Shown here piece by piece: positions 1-11,109 of a stretch of 64,000 bases of DNA. Under the pieces are notes generated by a model. The model searched no databases. It saw only the letters and a program-made list of their open reading frames with translations, and was not told the origin of the DNA. Positions within the stretch are counted from its first letter, which is position 1. Each line of letters starts with the position of its first letter. The stretch covers positions 89,688,433 to 89,752,432 of the forward strand of contig CM034305.1 of the NCBI GenBank assembly GCA_019925795.1. The letters run 5' to 3'. The DNA comes from Dendrobium chrysotoxum. Its lineage: Eukaryota; Streptophyta; Magnoliopsida; Asparagales; Orchidaceae. The translations under genes and the position numbers were made by a program.

Positions 1-2589
1 CTCTCCAAGATGCCTAGAATCCCCCACTCCACCTGATATAAATTGCCAAACCTCCACAAAAATGCCATAATCAAATGCTTCAATCTGAATGGCCTTAGGT
101 TCATTGGTTTCAATAAACTCAGACGGATAATTTCAAGCAAAAGACGATTGCCAAAACCAAGTTAGTGCTATTGAAGAACTCTGCTTTACCAAAGGCTTGA
201 TTAACTTGAAAGGAAAACCACATTAAAAAATCCGGGAAAGAACTTTATACCAATAGCGGAAATGTATAAAGTACAAGCCAGTTAATGCAAACGTAACTGA
301 AGTAATAAACAAACTTAAAGTAAGCCTGGCTGTTAACTACGTAAGAACTTAGAAACAATAATATGAAGGTACAGGAGGAAATGTTTTGAAGTGCAGCGCC
401 TGAAACACACATAAGCATGCGAAAGATAACTACATTACAAAAAATGGTTGGAAAAAGCTTTATACCATAAGTGGAAATATATAAAACAAGCCTGAAGGGC
501 TATTCAATTCGTGTTGTTTAAGGAGGCAAATTAAAAGCTGCATTGTATTAAGGGTAAAAAGAAAATATATAACATAAAATAAAGATAGCATGGATCACAA
601 GCATGCATTATAATTTAAAAAATACTCATTTGGACCGCCTTATTGGAAGCCTTATGAAAATAATAGAGTGACAATAGATTTCTTTATTATTTTGGCACCG
701 TCTGTTGAACAAGATATGAACTGTTATATCCACCAGCGCTCATCATTTAGAATGTTCCCATCATACTCAAAAGGATGCTATAAATTATGATTATCTATAG
801 CTTCATCAATAGGTAGGGGATGAGGAAGTTCAGAGTTGTAGGATTAGTATCCATTATATTATTAGTAAGTGATGTAGAAAATATAATTGTATGACTAGCA
901 ATGATAGGTACAGTAGTTCAGCTTCCAAAGAAAAATCAATTGATCCCTAATTTTGAATGCAAACCTAAGCTGAAGGAGGGGCAACAACCATTGGGAGAAT
1001 GAATGATTTGACCATTTGAGTGTACCTCTTGAGCCTAAACGTTATTTTCCTTAAATTTGAATGAACATTGAAGTAATCAGTACAATTGTGACTAAAGATC
1101 TTGTTGAAGGAGCAGTAGTGAGAGATGCTTACAAATTTAACCTTTTAATAATAACCACAAGATAGTGTGCCAATGCGGATTGATTAAATTAATGATAATG
1201 TAACCTAGGAAAAGCCATCCATATAGGGGTGATAGGTGGTTCCTTGGAAGTGTCAAAAATGGGAAAATCACTTTAGCATTCACATTATAAAGTCATTGAC
1301 AGTAGGTATGGCGAGAGAAGAGTCTAATTTAATTTGATTCAAAGAAAGTCTTATAATGATATTAAAATGTTCAATATGACCAGCAAAATATTCACTAACC
1401 AACTTAAATCTAATATGAATTTGAGAATGATGTCTATATTGGGTTGGCCAAACTTGAATTTGCTCATAATAGAGAAAAATGGTCGAGCAAATTCATATAT
1501 CTCAACATTAGTGAAAATGAGCATAATTTTGCCTTGGAAAGTAGAAGCTTGCTTGTGTAAATGTGTATTTGAGACTTGGTGAAAAAATAATGGGAATTGG
1601 GAAGAAGGATGCGATTATGACTCCGATAAACTACTTACCACATATGCAAAAGAATGAGAGGTGCAAGTAATTTGAGGAGTTGTGTGATGACTTGATAGAC
1701 TGGAGCAGGGGGCGGTGATAGTGTCTCCAAGGGAACCATAAAATCCCTAGGATCCGCTAAGAAGGGAGACTGCTAAGGAGGAATTGGGAGTAAGGAGAGA
1801 GAAACCTAAGCAGTGTAGTCTAATAGAGGCGAGGACATGAGCAGAGTAGACCTAGAATAAAGGAAATGTGAATGTTATAGTGAGGGGAGGGTGACGGTCT
1901 GTGAGTGAAAAGGAGAGTCGGGCCGCAACCCTAGATGATTTGACTACAACCATTAGAGGTGGGTTCTTGGAGATTAGGAAATATTGGAGTCTTGCCTAGG
2001 GGTGCGAGGCAAGGTGTATCCCTGCACGAATCACTCGACCCTAAAGAACCAAGAAGTGAAGAAGCGAAAAATCCCTACAATCAATGAAGTGCAATGCCTT
2101 GCGTGAGCCATGAGGACGAGTGCCTCAACACTCATGTATTTTTTTAGTATTTCATAACCTTAACTCATATTATTATTTACATCAATAAAAGTATTTTTTT
2201 GTATTACCATGCTTGCCTCAACACTACATCGTATTTTTCAGTACCATCATATTTGCGTTTAACATCACATTACTTGTCTCTAACACCTTTTGGCGGTGAT
2301 CTGGTGTCTATTTTTACACTTCATGACATAGAAATGTTATCTTTGTGTGGAATCACTTTTTTTCCTTCTCTATGGCCTTTATTTCTTAGTTCACATTTTT
2401 TCTTTATTTTTGTTCAAACCTTTTCATCTTTTATAATCTTTGACATCAAATGATGAAATGCTAACACATTCTTAGAAATATGAATTGATTAACCTAATAT
2501 TAGGGATTAGTTATAGTAAGTATTTGTAGAAAAGTAGGCTCCAACCTGGTAATCTCTCAGTTGGATATCAAACTTTAATGTAAGAACTT
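1..2589. other. No gene recognised; AT-rich non-coding DNA
   Basis: Short ORFs here (for example 1334-1582 and 2199-2453) have AT-biased, low-complexity translations with no recognisable domain. 1680-2100 is less AT-rich and may be decayed retroelement sequence, but I could not assign it. It may be the continuation of the copia remnant that begins at 2590, or intron of the U-box gene. Confidence 0.5.
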
Positions 2590-3223
2590 ATAGAAATTAA
2601 CTTTGTATGGCATTTTTACATTATTAATTCTTTAAATATATCATTGTTGTTTTTGGCGATCTTATGATTTTGACCATTCCAAAATCTGTAATCAAAATTG
2701 TCAACTAAATATCCAATGAGATAATATTTTTAATATTTAGGATTTAGCTTATTGATATATGCATAAGAAAGACAAAAAAAACTTTAACGAAAAAGGTTTA
2801 TCTTTTTGCTACTCCAAGCTTCTTTAGGTAGTTCAAAGTACATATGAATTATGGTCCTTTAATTAGATAAGCTATAGTTCTTATGACATCTTCCCTATTG
2901 TACTGCGCTATCTTTCATACAAGCACATTCTTCTAACTCTTTTTCATTTAGAGTCATGTTCATGTGCTCAAAAATCTCATTATGCAGTGGTGTTATCGGA
3001 ACTTTTCCCTCCATATGGTTCTCATTAGCCACGCAAAAACTCTATCATGCTCTTCTACATTGACTGTATTTAGGAATTTGATTTTTGTAAGAGATTCTTT
3101 TTCTACCATGCTCTTCCACCTTTAAAAAGTTTAAAGATAAAAAAGTTAATTTTTTAGAAAGTAAATCATATACCTTTTTAGTGGAGTTATCAATGAAGGT
3201 AATATGGTAAAGTGATCTGATAA
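2590..3223 (-). pseudogene. Decayed Ty1/copia pol: integrase core and downstream part
   Basis: Translating the minus strand with frame changes gives a degraded copia integrase. From the right edge leftward there is a TFIDN-type core segment, a stretch like the N-G-V-A-E-R-x-N-R-T region (here NEIFEHMNMTLNEK), a segment like L-I-N-R-S-P ending in PKEAWS, and near 2590-2760 a G-Y-L / Y-R-x-W region typical of the stretch before reverse transcriptase. Several in-frame stops mark it as dead. It is cut at 3223 by the chromovirus complex and resumes at 11400, where the frame continues across the target duplication. Confidence 0.65.
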
Positions 3224-3436
3224 GGTATTGATGAGGACATCAGTCAGAGATTTCGACATGTGTACCATCGACGAAATCGTAGATCGACGGCTACGATTCA
3301 GAGCCTTTACTTTTGATGTATTTTATGTTTGTTTATTTTGCATTTTAGTTTTTCTATTGTATCCTTATGGGGAGTGAGTTTTTATTATAGCCCCGAGGGC
3401 ATTTGAGTCTTTCTTCTTGTCTTTATTATTGAGGCC

Positions 3437-3444
3437 TATATATA
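3437..3444 (+). promoter_or_regulatory. TATA box of LTR1
   Basis: TATATATA inside GGCCTATATATAGAGG, about 210 bp into the LTR, as expected of the pol II promoter of a long plant LTR. The same motif is at 6646-6653 in LTR2 and 9856-9863 in LTR3. Transcription would run on the plus strand. The transcription start is inferred, not seen. Confidence 0.6.
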
Positions 3445-4389
3445 GAGGTCTTTTGTTTTGTATTAAATGATGATGAATTAATAAAATTTTCAAATTTTGA
3501 GTTCTTGTTTGTGAGCTCTTGAGAGGAGAGGTGAAGCCTAGGAGAGGCTCAAACGAAGTACCCAACAGCCCCTTCGGGTGAGCTCTTGGCTTTCTCTATT
3601 TTCATATTTTTCCTTCTTCCCATACCCGCCACCACCCCTAACCCTTCCACCTTGCCGCCGGCCAAAGCCCTCGCTAGCCCCATCCCATTCCCCCCATAAC
3701 CTGCCGGTCCCAACTCCTAGCACCCCACGCCGCCGGCAACCCCACCGCCCCTACAGTCGCCGGTCTCCACCCTTCAACCGCCGGCATCCCCTCCCACCAA
3801 CCCTCCTAGCCGCCGGCCACCCTCACCATCAATTTGAATTTTCAAATTCAATTGGCTCCTAATTACTTTCCTAAAATATCCCAATGGCAATTAGGAAAGA
3901 GTTTTATTTGGATTCAATTAATATTTGAAATTCAAATACTTTCCTTTTGTTAAAACCCCAATTAGGAAGCCTCCCTAAAATAAATCAAATCTGGAATTAA
4001 ATTCAGATTTGATTCCAATCAATAATTAATCCTTTTGGACCCACATACATTGAACCTAGACTCTTTTTCCCCTCCCCATATGGCCGGTCCACCCTCTCTC
4101 CCCTTTCTCTCTCCAATTAAATCCCTAGACCCAAATTAAATCCCCATAATTTCCTCTAGCCGCCGCCCCTCTCCCCTTGCCTTAATTGGGTTAATTTGAA
4201 TTCAAATTAATCCTTTTCCCTCCTTTTTAGAAAATCTGAATTTAATTTCAGAATTTTCTAAATTATTCCCCCACCCATTAACCTTAACCAAGACTCTTCC
4301 ACATCCTCCTTAGCCGAAATCCTCAAACCCCCTTCCCTTCATCTCTTCTCTCCTCTACATGAAGCCCCACCAAGGATTAAACTCCTTGT

Positions 4390-4689
4390 ATGGCCGATCC
4401 GGATATTGACCATGATTTTATCTACGATCACCAAGGCTTAGTGGATATCCTACGATCCCTTTTCTTCGATCCTGGCTTTGAATTTGACGACTTCGTCGAA
4501 GAATACGTTGACCGCATCCTTTTCAGCTTGGCCGAGGTGATCAACGAGCAACAATCATCTGAGCAGTGGCAAATCATTGGACGACCGCTGACTACTTCAA
4601 CTCCTACTACTTCTCCGGCGAAAAATATCGTAGGCGTCACTTGTCTCCTAGTGGCTTCTCTAGGGTTGCTTGCAATCTTCTTCCACTAA
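4390..4689 (+). CDS. LTR1-embedded ORF, 99 aa, unknown
   Basis: I do not recognise this protein. It begins MADPDIDHDF, is acidic through about residue 60, has a Ser/Thr/Pro stretch at about 65-78, and ends in a hydrophobic segment (about 80-98, VGVTCLLVASLGLLAIFF) that could span a membrane. It lies in the 3' part of the LTR. The LTR2 copy is identical in protein; the LTR3 copy differs at about 17 of 99 residues yet stays open. It may be chance coding in a GC-moderate LTR. No evidence of expression. Confidence 0.25.
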   Translation: MADPDIDHDFIYDHQGLVDILRSLFFDPGFEFDDFVEEYVDRILFSLAEVINEQQSSEQWQIIGRPLTTSTPTTSPAKNIVGVTCLLVASLGLLAIFFH

Positions 4690-4974
4690 AGCACTACTTT
4701 CATGAGTGAGAGTGAGGGATCTCAAGGTGACATTTCTAGTTATTAAACTGTGGATTCTTGTTAATCATTGCCATTAGTTTTACTTTCTTATTTTGTTGTT
4801 TCTTTACAAGTATCCTGTTAATCTCGTTTGTAATCGCTTGCTATTACATAAACTTCTATTTGAAATTTCTAAGAATCTAATTGGGTGAAACATAAGGTTT
4901 ATAATTGGCAAAGTCCTTTTCAAATCTTTATTAATTTCCAAAGCAATTCTTGTTTACTTGCATGTTTCACATCA

Positions 4975-5935
4975 TCTTGATATCGTCAAAATAAACTACT
5001 ACAAATTTTCCTAGGAAAGGTCTGAGGATTTGGGTCATAACTCTCATAAACGTACTTGGTGCGTTACTCAGACCAAAAGGCATAACTGTCCATTCGTACA
5101 ACCCATCATTCATCTTGAAAGCAGTTTTCCATTCGTCTCTCGGACGAATTCTAATTTGGTGATAGCCACTTTTGAGGTCAACTTTAGAGAATAAGGTGGC
5201 TCCGGTCATCATATCTAACATGTCGCCCAGTCGAGGAATAGGGAAACGATACTTAACCGTGATTTTGTTGATAGCGCGGCTATCAACACACATTCTTTAT
5301 GAACCATCCTTCTTGGGGGTCAAGAGGGCGGGGATAGCACACGAACTAAGGCTTTTCTTAATAAAGCCACGTTGCAGTAGCTCATCTACCTGTCTCTTGA
5401 GTTCAGCATGCTCCATAGGGTTCATGCGATAGTGTGGGAGGTTAGGTAGAGATGCTCCAGGTACTAAATCGATGACATGTTGGATGTCCCTTAGAGGTGG
5501 GAGATGGTTAGGTAAATCTTCAGGGAAAACATTGGCATAGGCCTCCAGGAGGGGTCGAACCTCTTCTGGGATAGGTTCTTCCTGGTCAACACTCATTTCT
5601 CGAGCTACTAAAGCATATAAGGGTGACTCTAATCCTAGTTCAGTGTCTAGGTCTTTTACGGTCAACAGGTTTAAGCCTGTGTTAGGTTTAAGGGGAGTGG
5701 GTTTTATTTCATCCTTAGTAGACTTAGGTTGGGAGGGTAACATCTTAATCTTCTTTCCATTCTCCCATAGATATGAACGTCGTTATCGAAAAGACAGGGG
5801 TGGCCAAGGATGACCTGACCAACATCCATGGTTAAGATGTCGCACCATATCTTTTCTTTGTATCCCACAAACTCAATGGGGATAAGACTCCTTTCCTTCA
5901 TTTCCAAGGCGGTCGGTTGATCCAAGCAACTTTGT
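4975..5935 (-). pseudogene. Inverted protease-RT fragment, copy 1
   Basis: On the minus strand, against the element's direction, lie a Ty3/gypsy protease-like segment (from about 5935; contains the ILGHPCLFDND motif) and then reverse transcriptase (5743-4975). RT shows the KKDGS, CVDSRAINKIT, FSKVDLKSGYHQI and MPFGLSNAP motifs and ends at the catalytic YFDDI, directly against the LTR1 end. The rest of RT, RNase H and most of integrase are absent. Defects are a TAA stop at 5294-5296 where the family has Trp, and a one-base frameshift near 5765 between protease and RT. Both defects recur in copy 2, so they predate the duplication. Confidence 0.88.
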
Positions 5936-6525
5936 ATGGTTTGGATTCGTCCGCAGCGGTTCCACAAGGGACCGTTAAAAAGTTACATGCTAGAAGCGCA
6001 GGACCTTTCAAAATAACATAAAAAATAAATAGTAATGCTTATGTGCTAGACCTTCCTGAAGGTTTTAACATTAATCCTACGTTTAACATCGAAGATCTTG
6101 TAGCCTGTGAGGGTCCAGAGTTTAACCCCTCTAATTCACTAAATAATGAGTCTTGTGTGAACCTACCTGGTGAGAACCCTAGCCTACCTCCACTCCAAAA
6201 CATTCCTATTTTATCCACTGCGGAGAAGATTGAGGCACTACTTAGTGATGAGATTATTTCCACTAAAGGCGGTGGTTGCCAAATGTATTTAGTTCAATGG
6301 ACAGGGAAATCGGAGACGGAGAACACGTGGATCGATTGTGATGAGCTACAGAGATTGGACCCAGATCTGCTAGAGTGGTACGAGAGTTCCAGAGATGCTT
6401 ACTCGACATGGTCGAGCTTTCTCCCACCTGGGGAGAATGATGAGGATATCAATCAGAGATTTCGACATGTGTACCATCGACGAAATCGTAGATCGAAGGC
6501 TACGATTCAGAGCCTTTACTTTTGA
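5936..6525 (+). pseudogene. Integrase C-terminus plus chromodomain, copy 1
   Basis: Plus strand, running with the LTRs. It begins with an integrase tail segment (WIRPQRF, then after a one-base deletion GTVKKLHARSAGPFKI), followed by a TAA and the ORF at 6043-6525. That ORF starts in VLDLPEGFNINPTFNIEDL and ends with a chromodomain (residues about 78-125; MYLVQWTGK and ENTWID motifs, which would direct integration to marked chromatin). The reading frame runs across the polypurine tract into LTR2 before its stop, as in chromoviruses. It is broken by the frameshift and stop and lacks the integrase catalytic core. Confidence 0.85.
6430..6437 (+). promoter_or_regulatory. Polypurine tract before LTR2
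   Basis: GGGGAGAA immediately precedes the TG of LTR2. This is the expected plus-strand primer site and helps fix the LTR boundary. The same tract is at 9640-9647 before LTR3. Confidence 0.75.
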
Positions 6526-6645
6526 TGTATTTTATGTTTGTTTATTTTGCATTTCAGTTTTCCTATTGTATCCCTATGGGGAGTGAGTTCTTATTATAGC
6601 TCCGAGGGCATTTGAGTCTTTCTTCTTGTCTTTATTATTGAGGCC

Positions 6646-6653
6646 TATATATA
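6646..6653 (+). promoter_or_regulatory. TATA box of LTR2
   Basis: TATATATA at the position equivalent to that in LTR1. This internal LTR could in principle start transcription of the second unit. Confidence 0.55.
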
Positions 6654-7598
6654 GAGGTCTTTTGTTTTGTATAAGATGATGATGAATTAATAAAATTTTC
6701 AGATTTTGAGTTCTTGTTTGTGAGCTCTTGAGAGGAGAGGTGAAGTCTAGGAGAGGCTCAAACGAAGTACCCAACAGCCCCTTCGGGTGAGCTCTTGGCT
6801 TTCTCTATTTTCTTGTTTTTCCTTCTTCCCATACCCGCCACCACCCCTAACCCTTCCACCTTGCCGCCGGCCAAAGCCCTCCCTAGCCACGTCTCATTCC
6901 CCCCATAACCCGCCGGTCGCAACTCCCAGCACCCCACACTGCCGGCAACCCCACCGCCCCTACAGCCGCCGGTCTCCACCCTTCAACCGCCGGCATCCCC
7001 TCCCGCCAACCCTCCTAGCCGCCGGCCACCCTCACCATCAATTTGAATTTTCAAATTCCATTAGCTCCTAATTACTTTCCTAAAATATCCTAATGGCAAT
7101 TAGGAAAGGGTTTTATTTGGATTCAATTAATATTTGAAATTCAAATACTTTCCTTTTGTTAAAACTCCAATTAGGAAGCCTCCCTAAAATAAATCAAATC
7201 TGGAATTAAATTCAGATTTGATTCCAATCAATAATTAATCCTTTTGGACCCACATACATTGAACCTAGACTCTTTTTCCCCTCCCCATATGGCCGGTCCA
7301 CCCTCTCTCCCCTTTCTCTCTCCAATTAAATCCCTAGACCCAAATTAAATCCCCATAATTCCCTCTAGCCGCCGCCCCTCTCCCCTTGCCTTAATTGGGT
7401 TAATTTGAATTCAAATTAATCCTTTTCCCTCCTTTTTAGAAAATCTGAATTTAATTTCAAAATTTTCTAAATTATTCCCCCACCCATTAACCTTAACCAA
7501 GACTCTTCCACATCCTCCTTAGCCGAAATCCTCAAACCCCCTTCCCTTCATCTCTTCTCTCCTCTACATGAAGCCCCACCAAGGATTAAACTCCTTGT

Positions 7599-7898
7599 AT
7601 GGCCGATCCGGATATTGACCATGATTTTATCTACGATCACCAAGGCTTAGTGGATATCCTACGATCCCTTTTCTTCGATCCTGGCTTTGAATTTGACGAC
7701 TTCGTCGAAGAATACGTTGACCGCATCCTTTTCAGCTTGGCCGAGGTGATCAACGAGCAACAATCATCTGAGCAGTGGCAAATCATTGGACGACCGCTGA
7801 CTACTTCAACTCCTACTACTTCTCCGGCGAAAAATATCGTAGGCGTCACTTGTCTCCTAGTGGCTTCTCTAGGGTTGCTTGCAATCTTCTTCCACTAA
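7599..7898 (+). CDS. LTR2-embedded ORF, 99 aa, unknown
   Basis: Identical in protein to the LTR1 ORF at 4390-4689 because this half of LTR2 derives from LTR1 by crossover. Acidic N-terminal two thirds and a hydrophobic C-terminus. Function unknown, and possibly not translated. Confidence 0.22.
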   Translation: MADPDIDHDFIYDHQGLVDILRSLFFDPGFEFDDFVEEYVDRILFSLAEVINEQQSSEQWQIIGRPLTTSTPTTSPAKNIVGVTCLLVASLGLLAIFFH

Positions 7899-8183
7899 AG
7901 CACTACTTTCATGAGTGAGAGTGAGGGATCTCAAGGTGACATTTCTAGTTATTAAACTGTGGATTCTTGTTAATCATTGCCATTAGTTTTACTTTCTTAT
8001 TTTGTTGTTTCTTTGCAAGTATCCTGTTAATCTCGTTTGTAATCGCTTGCTATTACATAAACTTCTATTTGAAATTTCTAAGAATCTAATTGGGTGAAAC
8101 ATAAGGTTTATAATTGGCAAAGTCCTTTTCAAATCTTTATTAATTTCCAAAGCAATTCTTGTTTACTTGCATGTTTCACATCA

Positions 8184-9145
8184 TCTTGATATCGTCAAAA
8201 TAAACTACTACAAATTTTCCTAGGAAAGGTCTGAGGATTTGGGTCATAACTCTCATAAACGTACTTGGTGCGTTACTCAGACCAAAAGGCATAACTGTCC
8301 ATTCGTACAACCCATCATTCATCTTGAAAGCAGTTTTCCATTCGTCTCTCGGACGAATTCTAATTTGGTGATAGCCACTTTTGAGGTCAACTTTAGAGAA
8401 TAAGGTGGCTCCGGTCATCATATCTAACATGTCGCCCAGTCGAGGAATAGGGAAACGATACTTAACCGTGATTTTGTTGATAGCGCGGCTATCAACACAC
8501 ATTCTTTATGAACCATCCTTCTTGGGGGTCAAGAGGGCGGGGATAGCACACGAACTAAGGCTTTTCTTAATAAAGCCACGTTGCAGTAGCTCATCTACCT
8601 GTCTCTTGAGTTCAGCATGCTCCATAGGGTTCATGCGATAGTGTGGGAGGTTAGGTAGAGATGCTCCAGGTACTAAATCGATGACATGTTGGATGTCCCT
8701 TAGAGGTGGGAGATGGTTAGGCAAATCTTCAGGGAAAACATTGGCATAGGCCTCCAGGAGGGGTCGAACCTCTTCTGGGATAGGTTCTTCCTGGTCAACA
8801 CTCATTTCTCGAGCTACTAAAGCATATAAGGGTGACTCTAATCCTAGTTCAGTGTCTAGGTCTTTTACGGTCAACAGGTTTAAGCCTGTGTTAGGTTTAA
8901 GGGGAGTGGGTTTTATTTCATCCTTAGTAGACTTAGGTTGGGAGGGTAACATCTTAATCTTCTTTCCATTCTCCCATAGATATGAACGTCGTTATCGAAA
9001 AGACAGGGGTGGCCAAGGATGACCTGACCAACATCCATGGTTAAGATGTCGCACCATATCTTTTCTTTGTATCCCACAAACTCAATGGGGGATAAGACTC
9101 CTTTCCTTCATTTCCAAGGCGGTCGGTTGATCCAAGCAACTTTGT
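8184..9145 (-). pseudogene. Inverted protease-RT fragment, copy 2
   Basis: Same arrangement as copy 1: RT (8952-8184) ends at the YFDDI motif against LTR2, with the same Trp-to-stop change (8503-8505) and the same protease-RT frameshift. It also has one extra G in the run near 9086-9091, which shifts the protease frame and is absent from copy 1. The two internal domains differ at only about three or four positions, so the duplication is recent relative to the decay. Confidence 0.87.
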
Positions 9146-9735
9146 ATGGTTTGGATTCGTCCGCAGCGGTTCCACAAGGGACCGTTAAAAAGTTACATGC
9201 TAGAAGCGCAGGACCTTTCAAAATAACATAAAAAATAAATAGTAATGCTTATGTGCTAGACCTTCCTGAAGGTTTTAACATTAATCCTACGTTTAACATC
9301 GAAGATCTTGTAGCCTGTGAGGGTCCAGAGTTTAACCCCTCTAATTCACTAAATAATGAGTCTTGTGTGAACCTACCTAGTGAGAACCCTAGCCTACCTC
9401 CACTCCAAAACATTCCTATTTTATCCACTGCGGAGAAGATTGAGGCACTACTTAGTGATGAGATTATTTCCACTAAAGGCGGTGGTTGCCAAATGTATTT
9501 AGTTCAATGGACAGGGAAATCGGAGACGGAGAACACGTGGATCGATTGTGATGAGCTACAGAGATTGGACCCAGATCTGCTAGAGTGGTACGAGAGTTCC
9601 AGAGATGCTTACTCGACATGGTCGAGCTTTCTCCCACCTGGGGAGAATGATGAGGATATCAATCAGAGATTTCAACATGTGTACCATCGACGAAATCGTA
9701 GATCAAAGGCTACGATTCAGAGCCTTTACTTTTGA
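9146..9735 (+). pseudogene. Integrase C-terminus plus chromodomain, copy 2
   Basis: Repeats copy 1, including the integrase-tail frameshift, with the chromodomain ORF at 9253-9735 running into LTR3. Visible protein changes are a Gly-to-Ser before the ENPSLPP segment and Arg-to-Gln near the end. The chromodomain motifs are intact; the catalytic core is absent. Confidence 0.84.
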
Positions 9736-9855
9736 TGTATTTTATGTTTGTTTATTTTGCATTTCAGTTTTCCTATTGTATCCCTATGGGGAGTGAGTTC
9801 TTATTATAGCTCCGAGGGCATTTGAGTCTTTCTTCTTGTCTTTATTATTGAGGCC

Positions 9856-9863
9856 TATATATA
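9856..9863 (+). promoter_or_regulatory. TATA box of LTR3
   Basis: TATATATA at the conserved LTR position. Transcription from here would run rightward toward the U-box exon at 13847. Confidence 0.5.
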
Positions 9864-10809
9864 GAGGTCTTTTGTTTTGTATAAGATGATGATGAATTAA
9901 TAAAATTTTCAGATTTTGAGTTCTTGTTTGTGAGCTCTTGAGAGGAGAGGTGAAGTCTAGGAGAGGCTCAAACGAAGTACCCAACAGCCCCTTCGGGTGA
10001 GCTCTTGGCTTTCTCTATTTTCTTGTTTTTCCTTCTTCCCATACCCGCCACCACCCCTAACCCTTCCACCTTGCCGCCGGCCAAAGCCCTCCCTAGCCAC
10101 GTCTCATTCCCCCCATAACCCGCCGGTCGCAACTCCCAGCACCCCACACTGCCGGCAACCCCACCGCCCCTACAGCCGCCGGTCTCCACCCTTCAACCGC
10201 CGGCATCCCCTCCCGCCAACCCTCCTAGCCGCCGGCCACCCTCACCATCAATTTGAATTTTCAAATTCCATTGGCTCCTAATTACTTTCCTAAAATATCC
10301 TAATGGCAATTAGGAAAGGGTTTTATTTGGATTCAATTAATATTTGAAATTCAAATACTTTCCTTTTGTTAAAACTCCAATTAGGAAGCCTCCCTAAAAT
10401 AAATCAAATCTGAAATTAAATTCAGATTTGATTCCAATCAATGATTAATCCTTTTGGACCCACATACATTGAACCTAGACTCTTTTTTCCCTCCCCATAT
10501 GGCCGGCCCATCCTCTCTCCCCTTTCTCTCTCCAATTAAATCCCTAGACCCAAATTAAATTCCCATTATCCCCTCTAGCCGCTGCCCCTCTCCCCTTGCC
10601 TTAATTGGGTTATTGAATTCAAATTAATCCTTTTCCCTTCTCTTTAGAAAATCTGAATTTAATTTCAGAATTTTCTAAATTATTCCCCCACCCATTAACC
10701 TTAACCAAGACTCTTCCACATCCTCCTTAGCCGAAATCCTCAAACCCCCTTCCCTTCATCTCTTCTCTCCTCCTCTACATGAAGCCCCACCAAGGACTAA
10801 ACTCCATGT

Positions 10810-11109
10810 ATGGCCGATTCGGAGATTGATCATGGTTTTGTCTATGATCACCAAGGCTTAGTGTACATCCTACGATCCCCTTTCTTCGATCCCGGCTTTG
10901 GATTTGACAACTCCGTCGAAGAATACGTCGACCGCATCCTTTTCAGCTTGGCCGAGGTGATTGACGAGCAACAATCATCTGGGCAGTGGCAAATCATTGG
11001 ACGACCGCCGACTTCTTCAACTCCGACTTCTTCTCCGGCGAACAATACTGTAGGCGTCACTTGTCTCCTAGTGGCTTCTCTAGGGTTGCTTGCAATCTTC
11101 TTCTGCTAA
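10810..11109 (+). CDS. LTR3-embedded ORF, 99 aa, diverged copy
   Basis: Begins MADSEIDHGF and keeps the length and hydrophobic tail of the LTR1/LTR2 ORF. I count 26 nucleotide differences over 300, giving about 17 amino-acid changes and few silent ones. That argues against purifying selection even though the frame is still open. Function unknown. Confidence 0.22.
   Translation: MADSEIDHGFVYDHQGLVYILRSPFFDPGFGFDNSVEEYVDRILFSLAEVIDEQQSSGQWQIIGRPPTSSTPTSSPANNTVGVTCLLVASLGLLAIFFC

Larger units (their letters stand above)
3229..4974 (+). repeat. LTR1 (5' LTR, 1746 bp)
   Basis: Runs from TGATGAGGAC to the CA before the inverted RT block. It holds a TATA box at 3437-3444, a C-rich tract with several GCCGCCGG-like motifs at 3610-3830, and a 99-codon ORF at 4390-4689. 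It differs from LTR2 and LTR3 at many sites in the first 940 bp but is nearly identical to LTR2 after the point equivalent to 7203. Confidence 0.92.
6438..8183 (+). repeat. LTR2 (middle, recombinant LTR, 1746 bp)
   Basis: The 5' part, through 7166, matches LTR3 at sites where LTR1 differs. The 3' part, from 7203, matches LTR1 where LTR3 differs. It is therefore a crossover product with the breakpoint in 7167-7202. TATA box at 6646-6653. A few private changes postdate the event. Confidence 0.9.

Noticed and set aside
3365..3862. ORFs on both strands in the C-rich part of the LTRs (also near 6574-7071 and 9784-10281), including a Pro-rich 94-aa plus-strand frame
   Set aside because: They overlap each other, lie in LTR sequence with biased composition, and have no domain. 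Repetition in three copies only reflects the LTR triplication.
9037..9231. 64-aa plus-strand ORF ending in KKLHARSAGPFKIT as a separate gene
   Set aside because: Only its last third is integrase tail. The first part is the antisense of the inverted protease block, and the fusion frame exists only because of the extra G in copy 2.
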